From contig VWRR01000008.1 of the NCBI GenBank assembly GCA_013995675.1, positions 310,001 through 374,000 of the forward strand: a DNA stretch of 64,000 nt, written 5' to 3'. The notes under the pieces were generated by a model. The model had not been told where the DNA came from, made no database searches, and was given only the letters and a program-made list of their open reading frames with translations. Below are positions 9,887 through 19,900 of this stretch, piece after piece (position 1 is the first letter of the stretch; every line of letters starts with the position of its first letter). A program made the translations under genes and the position numbers. Origin of the DNA: Cyanidiococcus yangmingshanensis (lineage: Eukaryota > Rhodophyta > Bangiophyceae > Cyanidiales > Cyanidiaceae).

Positions 9887-11196
9887 CCGCAGTTGCAGGG
9901 GTGTCGCCAAACCGGGCAGCTGGTGGAGCTTCAGAAGCAGACTGCCGAACGATCCTTGTGTGACCCAAGTCCAGTACCTCGTCTGGAAGCGCTTGCCACA
10001 CCACCAGTCACGAGTGCCACGATGCGAAACGTTCACAGCTCGGTAGCTTCATGACCGATGATGCACTGTTTGGAAACTTGGCGCTCTACATGATCCATGG
10101 TTCAAGAAAAGATCGAGGCGAGAAGCGAGCAGTTTTCGAAATACACAGGAATGTCACCGACGCTACCAATTATTCTTGAAACCTTTTGATGAGCGTCCGA
10201 GTTTCGAAACTTTCCGATAAGTGATCATGAGAATCGTTTGAAGCGCTGCAGCGAGCAGTATATCCCGACTAATCGGAGGAGCGCACTCTTCGCCTCTGGA
10301 AACAGGATGAGACATGAACCTGTCGAGGTTTCGTGTGGCTTGTTTTATTAAAAAAGCACAAGCACTTTGACAAGAGGGCTTGGGTGGTGACATGATTACG
10401 ATGCCGCTCACCGTGGTTGTACATGTTTCGGAAACAACCGGGTCTATCCAATGTGCCTATTGAGCGTGTCTGGGTGAGCAGATACGCAGCCTGTGCCTCG
10501 ACGTAGCCGACAACTCCCGTGATACGACCTTTGGTTCTCTCTGATAACCCGAATAGAGAGGTAGCGCTGTTCATGTCCCACATTCTTTATTCAAGGGCAA
10601 GATTCATTCAAATAGACGACCACGGTTTGAAGATCGTTTGATGAGGACTGCTTTTCGTTTCCTGAACGATAACCTTGAAGATTTTGAATGCTGTGATCGT
10701 CCGTAACGAATTCCGCGAACCTAGGTACTGACCTGCTTGTATGGATACCGTGTTTCTTCTCAATCGTCAAGTACTGAGATGAAGGAGCCTGCAATGAAAC
10801 GAAAGACTTTGTTACGGTCCATGCTATCCCAAACGCTCCGTATACAAGTTTGAAAGATTGACAGAGGATCTTGGCGAGAAATAGCATCTATACGAGCCGT
10901 AGAACCTGCCAGCATCCGCTGTGAATGAAGAGCACGCTCTAGTCTCTGGACTTGTTGGCTGATGGGCACTTGATTCATGAACATAGAATCCACCCATGGT
11001 GATGTCGTTACCTTGGTGGCTGGTATGATTCGGGATCGAAAACGTCGACGTATATCTCGTTCAGTGCTCGTCTCCAGACGAACGACGCCAGGCTTCCCTG
11101 AACCTTTTGAGGTTGATTGCTGTCTCGTCAACCGGGTAACACTAGATCATCCGTTCCTCAAAACAAATCTACAACAAGGTCAACCCCCGAGTTTAC
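9887..11196. other. divergent intergenic, 1.3 kb
   Basis: Lies between DPH2 (-) and the dioxygenase (+), so it probably contains both promoters. Several open stretches of 80-120 codons occur on the minus strand (for example 10591-10887 and 10760-11131). They have no recognisable domain and no conserved start, and I do not call them genes. Confidence 0.4.
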
Positions 11197-12356
11197 ATGA
11201 CTGGCCTCGAGCTGCCTGTGGTCGATACCGACACGTACCGTCAGTACCGGGAGGCATCAGCGGACGGGTGTGCCTCAACACACGTCGTGCCGAAGAACGT
11301 TCACAACGATTGTGTACGGCTCGCTGAAGCGCTTGCCCAGTACGGTGCAGTGGTCATTCGAGCCTCTACTGTGCCAGCTGCAGATAACAAGGCTTTTCTG
11401 AAGCTCATGGCCGCATACTTTGCCCAGCCGGACAAGGTGGAAGATGCTCGGCCGGAGCTCAACTATCAGGTTGGATGGACGCCTGCGTTTACTGAAAGAC
11501 CACGACCGATTCCACCTGATTTCAAGGGCGATGATCCAGTGACACCACGTCCAAGCGAGCCTTCATTACCGAGTCCTCCAGATCCCAAGGAGCGTTTTCT
11601 CTGGCGGATGGGTCCACGGCCGCTGCATTCCCGTTTTCCGGAACAGAATGCCACGCCTGTCATTCCAAAACGCTTTGCAGAGCAATGGGCAGACGTCATG
11701 GACCGCTGGGGTGGACGTCTCCTGGACGTCATTCGGTTGGTTGCAGAGATGATGGCCTTGGGTCTCGGACTCGAGCGCGATACATTCACTTCGCGAATGG
11801 AGTTTGGACCACATTTGCTGGCTCCGACAGGCTCAAACCTAAGCGAGCTACGAGGCAAACCGAATAGGGTATTGGCAGGCTTTCACTACGATTTATGTTT
11901 CCTGACCATTCACGGCAAGGCGAACGCTCCCGGGCTGTATCTGTGGACCCGATCGGGAAGTCGTTTTCCAGCCCGTGTACCGCAAGGATGTCTGCTGGTA
12001 CAATCAGGCCTCCAACTAGAATGGCTCACTGGTGGTGTGATCCGACGTGGTTACCACGAAGTTGTTGCCGATGAAGCCGCTTTGGCCTTGGCACAACAAC
12101 ATGATGAGGATCAGCGAGCAAGGCCGGCAGCACAGCAGCGTCCCCTTTTGGCGCGTAAGTTCGACCTTATTTGCGCACATCGCGTCGGACCAAGTCCTTG
12201 AACCGCTGCCTGAGATGAAGCACTTACCAAACGCAGCCTGCGTATCCGCCAATCCTGGCGGGAGCACTTGTTCGCCAGGAGCTCATGGCCATTGCGCTCT
12301 GCCCCAAGACGACTGACAAAGAGAGCTGCCAGCGGAACCCCGATGCACAGACATGA
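11197..12356 (+). CDS. 2-oxoglutarate/Fe(II)-dependent dioxygenase, frame-broken
   Basis: About 385 residues, ATG start, isopenicillin-N-synthase-like superfamily. The N-terminal half (from LPVVDTDTYRQ, then RLAEALAQYGAVVIRAS) is the usual DIOX_N cap. The catalytic core shows FHYD (HxD iron ligands), GYHEV (distal His ligand) and, in the next frame, WRVSSTLFAHIASD (the Arg-x-Ser that holds 2-oxoglutarate). The C-terminus ends with YPPILAGALVRQELMAIAL, the family's last helix. The frame changes twice by +1: around 12140-12150, and within 12219-12242, where the second position is bounded by an out-of-frame stop and by resumed homology. Both fit a single extra base or two missing bases. The substrate cannot be told: the superfamily acts on hormones, alkaloids, flavonoids, pterins and others. 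Confidence 0.83.
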
Positions 12357-13390
12357 TGACACGAACAGCATGAGCGGTTATCTCAAAGAACTGAGCGAGT
12401 CAGTTTGTTTGTGTGCGTGCATGGAATATCCAACAGGAACAGGTTGGGATCCCATCGTAGACACACACATGAGAGGCAACATGTGCCCTGCGTTCAACGC
12501 TGAGACCTGTGTCCGTCGTTCGACGTGAACGTATCCCTGTGGCGATACGCAAGGCAGGGGTGAGCAGGGTACGACACTCGCTGAAACGCACCCCTATACC
12601 GTTGGATTTCCAGCACGTTCATGAAAATCGTTTCAGTGAGCATAACGAGCGCAGTGTTTGGAGGTGTTCTCGTCCCTTGCCGGCACAAGACAAGGTACCC
12701 CGAACGTGTCATATCGAGGCATGACCGCGGCATCAAGTTTGATATTTGTGTGCCTTGAAAGCAGTCCTTCGACGGCGCCTTCCGACGACACGGCCATGAT
12801 TGGTGTTTCGACCCGAAGCAAGTCGAGCCATTCCCGAACAAACGTGATTTGGCTCGAATACGGCTTGCGGGCCTTGCCTTGCAATCCGTCAATGGTTCGG
12901 ATCTCGAGACGCACGTTCAGTATTTGTGATCATGGTTTCGTGTCTGGAATCCAACGCTCGGCAATACGCCACATTGACGCCTGCCGGAAATCCGACTCGT
13001 ATCGTGTTCCAGTTCCGGAACCCAATATTTCGGGAAATAGGATCGCTCAGGACACAGGCGGACCAAGCCAAGACGCTGCGGCGCAACTGCAACGTTCTGC
13101 ACTAGCTTCAAGAACCTATTCTATCCTTATCCGCATTTTTGCCATGTTCCATGCTCATCTGTTCGGCGCCAGTTATGGCGATGCTGATTGCCGAATCTTG
13201 TCCATGAAGCAGATAGGTCCTCATCCGTCGTTCTAGAACCCGTTCGTTGCAATAGCCGTCATCACGCGCGAACATCAACCTCGGAACTGCTCGATACAGA
13301 GTCAGAAACCGTCTACCTCTTGTGCTCCATGGGAATCAATACGACAATCAGGAGCATCTCCGTCACCAGTCCGAAATGCTCTTCGGTTGC
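12357..13390. other. intergenic with coding-like minus-strand fragments
   Basis: No intact gene. On the minus strand a series of short open pieces in different frames (about 13230-13100, 13110-12920, 12914-12633) looks more protein-like than its shadows. One carries RIAERWIPDTKP; the next starts MRLEIRTIDGLQGKARKPY. This could be a small gene broken by several frame changes or a decayed gene. I cannot name a family. Confidence 0.3.
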
Positions 13391-14887
13391 TCATGTGCGC
13401 AACGAAAGCGCATCATGGCCAGTCTCCAGATCCCACGACAAACGTACCGAGCCAGTATACCAGAGAATCCGATTTGTATCCCAACCAGCTGCCTCTAGTC
13501 GTGCGCGTAGTGGCTGTGGATCTGGTGGTGGCCAATCTTGTCCACCGGACTGCCAAACATGCAACAACGCCTGCAGAATATCCACAGCAGTGGCGTCGTC
13601 ACGCAGTGCAATGAGGTATTCGCTGCGGGACGAGGCTGCAGTCGTCGCTTGCGCGATCAAGTAGCGCACTTTTGGCTCGTGCAAGAAGCGTTCCCATGGT
13701 ACATGATTTGTTATCGGTGTCGTCCGTGGAGTAGACGGCAACCCAGACCATGACGTAGGCCGCGTGGTCTCGTCCACTTCCTTCACTTGCGTCTCGCTCT
13801 GGTCGTGACGAATCAGCTCTCCGAGAGAATCGATAAACCGGATACGATAACGAATAGGGCCGGAAAAAAACATTCGTTCTCGTTCGGCGATATTTGTTTC
13901 GGCAACGTCAGGGACGCGCTCACCTTTCGTATCCACATAGACTGTAAGGATGTATTCCAAACGAGCACGATTCAATGTTCGTAACGCCAATCCGACGACG
14001 CTCTGATAGGTCGCGAACAGATGACCCGCACTGAGCACTCCGTACGCTACCAGAACCGCAGCAGTGTCATTACTCGTCACGGCCGAGACGGCAATACCGG
14101 TTCCGATACCGGTTAAGCGACCGACCACGACCTGGGACTCGCTCTTTGAGGATACATCACCGCTATTGCTTCGAATACTAAAATGATACAGGAAGACACG
14201 GTAGGCAGGACCTGTGGCGACGTCTGCAGCTTTGCGCAACAGGTTCCCCACCGAGGCAAGGATCAAGAACCATGACGGGAACGTTAGGGTTAGAATCTCG
14301 AAAAAGGTGCCTAGTGCCATCACCAAATCCCCGTACAAGCGAAATCGTTTCGGGTCTGCATCTACCCGAGGCGCGAGTTGCGTTGCCAATGCGACTTTGG
14401 CAAAGTATCCCAGACCGTCTTTTAAGACCCACTTCCATGCGGCTGCAAGGGGTAGCGCCTTTGTCCCTTCGATACCCAAAGCCAGGAGCATGGACTGTGT
14501 GCCGAGGACCTCCGCCGCTTCGAGCAACGTATGTCGGGCGATATTCCATGGCCAAAACCGGTCATAGTCACTGGAAACCGACCTCGGATAGCCTGCCGGA
14601 AGCAGCAAGGTTCGGGTCAGGCGTTCGATCCAGTTCCAGCCCAGTTTAGGCGCTGTATCCTTGGAGCGTGTCTCCATAACCTTCCATCGACGATGAGGCA
14701 GGTCGCGTTCGAAGATGCGAGTCCTACCACTAGGCTCGTGTTTTTCTTCGATTCGGTCACGAGCGATCGGGAGGTGCTTTCGAGCTTGGCTATGCTTCCA
14801 ACGCCTTTGTTGAAGTCGATCGAGCGCCACGACCGGAACGAAGCTTTGACTCCAGACCTGAACTCCTTGGAGCCACTTGATCGGCAT
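13391..14887 (-). CDS. RUS family (DUF647) protein
   Basis: 498 residues, intact, ATG at 14887. The central region is a textbook ROOT UVB SENSITIVE/DUF647 domain: LLPAGYPRSVSSDYDRFWPW, then AAWKWVLKDGLGYFAKVALA, then KRFRLYGDLVMALGTFFEIL, then NLLRKAADVATGPAYRVFLY. Several hydrophobic stretches suggest membrane association. The first about 85 residues are basic and lack homology and could be an organelle transit peptide (inference). In plants RUS proteins act in UV-B tolerance, auxin transport and vitamin B6-linked processes. Their biochemical activity is unknown, and algae carry several paralogues. Which paralogue this is cannot be decided here. It converges on the dioxygenase gene. Confidence 0.9.
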   Translation of the reverse strand: MPIKWLQGVQVWSQSFVPVVALDRLQQRRWKHSQARKHLPIARDRIEEKHEPSGRTRIFERDLPHRRWKVMETRSKDTAPKLGWNWIERLTRTLLLPAGYPRSVSSDYDRFWPWNIARHTLLEAAEVLGTQSMLLALGIEGTKALPLAAAWKWVLKDGLGYFAKVALATQLAPRVDADPKRFRLYGDLVMALGTFFEILTLTFPSWFLILASVGNLLRKAADVATGPAYRVFLYHFSIRSNSGDVSSKSESQVVVGRLTGIGTGIAVSAVTSNDTAAVLVAYGVLSAGHLFATYQSVVGLALRTLNRARLEYILTVYVDTKGERVPDVAETNIAERERMFFSGPIRYRIRFIDSLGELIRHDQSETQVKEVDETTRPTSWSGLPSTPRTTPITNHVPWERFLHEPKVRYLIAQATTAASSRSEYLIALRDDATAVDILQALLHVWQSGGQDWPPPDPQPLRARLEAAGWDTNRILWYTGSVRLSWDLETGHDALSLRT

Positions 14888-15858
14888 GTCCCAGTGCAAA
14901 CGTGGCTTTCGTTTGACAACTCGAAAGGTCTACCGACTGAGCCAGAACTCGTCCAAACAAGTCTATAGGAACGTGCCTAGGTCGCTTTTTCCAGGACGAG
15001 TTGACGTTCCTCCAGGTTCGCGCTTCGCTTGCCACGACCGCTCATTGTCTCGACAAGGACGTCCCCTCGAAGCGTCCAGTGTTCTGTCGGTGCATTCGAC
15101 ACACTGGTTCATTGGATGGATACGAACACTCTTCATATGCTTGAAACCTTTTCCGTCGCGCTCATAAAAGCGATGTGATGATGAGAGACATCGTTCGGGA
15201 TGTTGATATGTATTTGCATTCGCTCTCTGAGATGACAACCATGATAAGAAGATGGCGCTAGCGCTTGATTTTCCGTCAAGTTTGTTTCTCGGCGTGACCG
15301 AGAAAGGCGGAAAGGACTCCAGAGACTGAATCTCTAAATTCGATACACCAACCACGTGCTCTGACTGCCATGGATGAAGCGTTAAGCGTTTTACGGTTTC
15401 TAGCGAGCGATTTCGCAGCAACAGGCGCTGAGCACGGCATTGACACCCACAACCAGATATGGACTAGCGTAACTATGTCTAGACGCTTGACTCGCGCACA
15501 TACGGACCTCGATCACGAAGGTACAAACCAAGCTGGCTCGTGCTGGCATCGCCCAGAGACCAACACAGCTTCTATGGCTCATCTTGGCTGACGTATCGGA
15601 GGAACGGGTCCGGCGTTTGCAACGCGAAAAGGGTGACGCTGCCGACCCAAGTTGCTCGCTTTCTTTCGAATGCAGTGCGAAAGCGCAGTCTTCATGAAAA
15701 CCACCCGTGTTTTTCTCTGGTTGCCCGCGATCGCGCCACGCCATCTTTGCAGTATCTCGATATCTCGGGTGATCGTTGTGGAATTGCGCTGCACGGCTTC
15801 GGATTCAGAGATAACGTCTTCAAGTGCATCTGCTACGAAAACGCGTCCCATAAACTGT
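14888..15858. other. intergenic, one doubtful small frame
   Basis: Lies between CutA and RUS, both on the minus strand, so it should hold the RUS promoter and the CutA 3' end. A 90-codon minus-strand frame (15579-15851) starts with an ATG 8 bp past the CutA stop and opens MGRVFVADALEDVISESEAV. It has no recognisable domain, and I leave it uncalled. Confidence 0.35.
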
Positions 15859-16512
15859 TCAAGATGTCTTCGAGGTCATCTCTAGGACCCATTCCAAATA
15901 CGCTGGGAGGCCGTTTTCCACAGGCAAGAAGAGGATTTCTGGCACCTCATATGGGTGCGCTTTCCGAATAGCCTCGATCACAGCTAACTCCAGGGCCGGC
16001 CTCGTCTTCATGATCAAAAGACTCTCCTTATCGTTCTGAATCTTACCCTCCCACCAGTACATGGACTGTATCGTGGGAACGATATTCACACAGGCCACAA
16101 GACGAGCGGACAACAGAGTTTGGGCGATTCGTTCGCCAGTCGCCGCCTCCGGCACCGTACAGAGCGCGATCACCACAGCCAGGTCCGTACGTTCGCTAAA
16201 CATCCGGGTTAGTATCGGTTCAGATATACGCATACAAAACCAGAAAGAAAACACCAAAAAGACTCCGATAGAAACATACGTTTTTGCCCCTCGAAGCGAG
16301 TCCATGAGTGCTCGCAACGGTCGGACGTAGCCCCCTGACCTGCCTCCAAGCGGGCGTACAGCCCCTCGAGTCAAACAGCCGCGATTCTGTCTGAAAAACC
16401 AACGATGACTGCAGTGCACCACGGAGAAATACGGTTGGAGAAAACGCTTACCGATAGATGGTCGACACAGGTCACGAACACGGAGCGTCACCGGCCACGG
16501 GCTGCAGAACAT
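15859..16512 (-). CDS. cutA: CutA-family protein with N-terminal membrane extension
   Basis: 217 residues, ATG at 16512. Residues about 111-213 are a complete CutA1 domain: VVIALCTVPEAATGERIAQ, LLSARLVACVNIVPTIQSMY, WWEGKIQNDKESLLIMKTR, and the closing HPYEVPEILFLPVENGLPAY. The family forms very stable ferredoxin-like trimers. The bacterial name refers to copper tolerance, and the eukaryotic role is unsettled. The preceding 110 residues are basic and Cys/Phe-rich, with one clear hydrophobic helix at about 79-95 (VSIGVFLVFSFWFCM). This fits a plastid or mitochondrial targeting sequence or a membrane anchor, as in plant CUTA1, which is plastid-targeted. The gene is divergent from the VPS13 gene and shares a 404-bp spacer with it. 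Confidence 0.9.
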   Translation of the reverse strand: MFCSPWPVTLRVRDLCRPSIGKRFLQPYFSVVHCSHRWFFRQNRGCLTRGAVRPLGGRSGGYVRPLRALMDSLRGAKTYVSIGVFLVFSFWFCMRISEPILTRMFSERTDLAVVIALCTVPEAATGERIAQTLLSARLVACVNIVPTIQSMYWWEGKIQNDKESLLIMKTRPALELAVIEAIRKAHPYEVPEILFLPVENGLPAYLEWVLEMTSKTS

Positions 16513-16916
16513 GCTCCCGCAGAGACGATCCGCTCGAGTGCCTTACTGATCACCAACTCGCACTCCAACACACGATACCGTCCAATGACCAGAGGAGAGC
16601 GCCTTGGCTTGTTTCGTTCCCAGTCAGCAAGCGTCTTGGCTAGACACGAACGCCAAATGGCTAGCATCCTCGATCTGGCTTGCGGAAATCTCCATCACAC
16701 GGGGGTGGCGTTTTCGGGTCGGCGCATACCGTTCGTGGTGTGTGCCCGCGAGCAGTCCACAACACCCACCGGAGAGGGCCGTACTCGTCGCTCGTGAACA
16801 GCTGCCGAAAGGAGTGAGTCGAGTGCTGACCTCAGTGCGTCATCAAGCCAGAACTTTTCAAACTGGAACATATAGAGCATGTTTTGAGTTGTCACTGAAG
16901 GCTGTACAGAGTCGTC
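16513..16916. promoter_or_regulatory. shared divergent promoter region, CutA / VPS13
   Basis: 404 bp between the start codons of CutA (-) and VPS13 (+). It must hold both promoters. I see no TATA box or repeated motif I would defend. Confidence 0.4.
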
Positions 16917-19900
16917 ATGCGTTTGGTAGGTCTGTTCAGGGTCCTTTTCTTTTCGTTTCTTCGCTGGGTCTTTCCTGGTCTTGCCTTGCGGGCACTGCAG
17001 TTGCAGTGGCGAAGAGGTTTTCTAGAACTGCAAGATCTCGATGTACCAGCGAGTTTGACTCGATTTCTACCTTTGCGTCTGCCTTTGAGGTTCGTTCGTC
17101 TTCATGTCGGACGACTGCGAGTGCAGATGTCATGGCGGGCGCTGCGTCAGCTCGCCCGATGGCGACGTCGCCCCAAGTCTGCTCCTGGCGTCTCTCGCGA
17201 GGAGACATGGAGCCTACTCTCCGATTTGATTTGTATAGAGGTGGATGATGTGGGTATAATTCTCGCTGATGACGATGATGAGCGGCTAGAGACGCCTATG
17301 GAACGACGTCTCTGGAAAATGTTTCATGGGCAACTCAAAATGGCCAAGTTGCAGGAATATGAACGCCTTGCTGCTCGCGTTTTGCATTTGCCAATGGTAC
17401 CGCCGCCCGTGCCTTCGTCGAACAGGTTACTGGAAGAGTCCGTCGACGCAGACGGTCGAGAGACACTCCCTTCCGTCGGTGTTGAGGACCGCGCGGATGG
17501 CGACTCGCGCACGAGCCCCGTTGTGTTGCCGGAGACATCCTCAGCCGTCGCACGAACGGCCGATAGCCTCGACACGAACGAGATGAGGGACACCGTCTCT
17601 ATCGTCGTCGATAACAACAACAACAACAATCATCGGCGACCGGTATGTGGCATCGCTCAACGGGGCACCGGCTGAACAACCACAACCGAATCTGCGGCCT
17701 GATGATCAGGACGCAGCATGGCCTTCGAAGCGCACGAACATGCCCGCCGATATCTGCGTATCTGAAACACAAAATCGTTCGCAGACGGATACTGAAGAGA
17801 AAAAAATCATGGAATCATCAGTGGAGGCCCCAGCGACACCCCAATCCAGTTCGTCGACACTGACGGGACAGCACGAGGTCTCAGCATCCATTCTATCCGA
17901 AGCGCATCGCACGGCATCAAGCACTGACGTTCGAGCTTCTACAGAGCGCTTTGAAGACGTCAGCGATCAAGTGTCTGAGCAGGTCACGGGGAACGCTACC
18001 GACGACCAAGCTCTATCCACGAACGCGAATACATTCGGACACGATACTTCGACCCCGCTCTACGAGCACGAATGGGATCCCTCGACGTTCTTGGAGATTT
18101 TCGAGCGCTCCGCTTGGATTCAATGCTTTCGGAAAATCCGCATACGTCTTCACCGCATCTGGATACGTATTGAAGCTGATCCAGACCAGAGCGGTGGCAG
18201 CGCATGCAACGCTTCAGTATCACCGTGGACGATGGAGGTCTCGCTGGAGGAGGCTCTTTTGGAACCCCCTGATGATGCCTTTCGAGCACAGGTCCATGAA
18301 CACTGTGCGCTTTCTTTTCCAAATCCTAATCCGGAAGATGGCATTTCGCACGATACATCATTGTTTCTCTGGCGAGGACACTGTCTACGAGGTCTCCGAG
18401 TCCGTGTAACCGTTGACGATGAACGGTGGCTTCCGTTGCTCACCAAGACGAGCGGTCGGGATCCATGGACACGAACAGCTCCGTTGCGTTCCGTGGATTG
18501 GTCATGGCTCTGGCAACGTCTTCGTAATCGCGAGATGACGAGTTATCTTATACGGACCTGGTCCTGTTCGCTCGAATGGGCATCAACATGTCGTCGTTGG
18601 AGGATTCTGGGCCATCTCAGATAGACGGGACGATATCGATGCAGACGCAACCCGTCGACGCCACCACATTGCGTCTGCAGGTCATGATACCTCGAGTCGG
18701 AGGCAACGTAACCCTGGCAACGCTCGTTGGTCTGACCCGCCTGACAGACCAGCTGGGTCGTTGGCTCTGGCGAACGTACCTGCGTCAACACCATGGTGTC
18801 CCTGAGCAGCGGCCCGATGCCACCTCCAAGTGTCGTCGTCGGTCGTCGTCGAGGAGCACTGCTGCAAGGGCCTGGTGGCGCTACGCTGTACGGTGTGTGC
18901 TGGGCATGCGTCAACGATCTCCATGGGCATCATCATCATCATCATCATCATCATCACGATTGGCACTGCCTGAATGCTCGCAAGGGCTGCGTCTCCAATT
19001 GCTCTATTTCGCACTGTATCGTGAACAGGTTTATGGTGAAGAGGCCCCAGCGCATCTTTTTCAACACTACTGGTCATCTATCGAACATGGTTGGCGAAAG
19101 CATTTGATTCCAGGCACCATCAGATTGCAACGAGACTCGACTGGAGGTTTCGCCGACTCGACGCCCAACAGGTTCATGCCAAAGACACTGGGTGCCCAAC
19201 TGCAGTATCTGGAGGAGCACATGCCGCTCGAGCAGTTGCTGAATGCCCGTCTTCTGGTCCATCTCCATCAACGAATGAAGAATCAGCCACGGCAAGAATC
19301 GTTCGGATGGCGGGTTTGGGACTGGTGGAAGCGACGCACTCGACAGACGCTTCAGGTCTCGTTGCAATGGTTTACGTCCTCGATTCCTATCTTCGATAGG
19401 AGGCCAACGATGGTATTCGACGGTGCGGGATCGGCTGTTGGATCGTCAAAGAACAAGACCTCGAGACGAACTCGTCGGGAATGCTTTTTCAGCACCTGAC
19501 CAGGTCGATGATTCGGATGCCTACACGAACATCATTCTCAGGACGGATCGTCGCAACAACAGCGCCATCATCAGTGACCCAAACTCCATGAACAAGACGG
19601 TCCAGGACAAAGACCAGGACGCTTTGAACGCGCTTCGACAGTGTTTTCAGCGAGCCTGGATGGAAGCCCATGCTGGAGGAAAGCGTACCGACTCGTTGCT
19701 GTTTACGGAGACGCTGGTGGAGGCACTCGAAACGAGTGTGCCACTTGATGTCGATGTGCAACTCTCGGAGGCAGCATGGAGTCTCTGCCGAATACATAGC
19801 CTCGATCTGGAGGACAAGAGAGCCTCGATATCGTCGAGTTCTGGACCTCGACCACTCGATATTGTTCGGTATTCGACTTGATGGCCTCTCCGTTCGGGTC

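Noticed and set aside
12140-12242. Short introns as the cause of the frame changes
   Set aside because: A gtaagt word occurs at about 12159, but it codes for the conserved RVSST segment. At the second joint the window is only about 24 bp and homology continues on both sides. No room or border signals for an intron exist there or at most other joints.
16604-17248. 214-codon plus-strand gene overlapping the VPS13 start
   Set aside because: It is a shadow frame of the chorein domain with no homology of its own.
18793-19107. Poly-His protein
   Set aside because: The His run is the CAT repeat read in the wrong frame; the VPS13 frame gives poly-Ser with conserved flanks.
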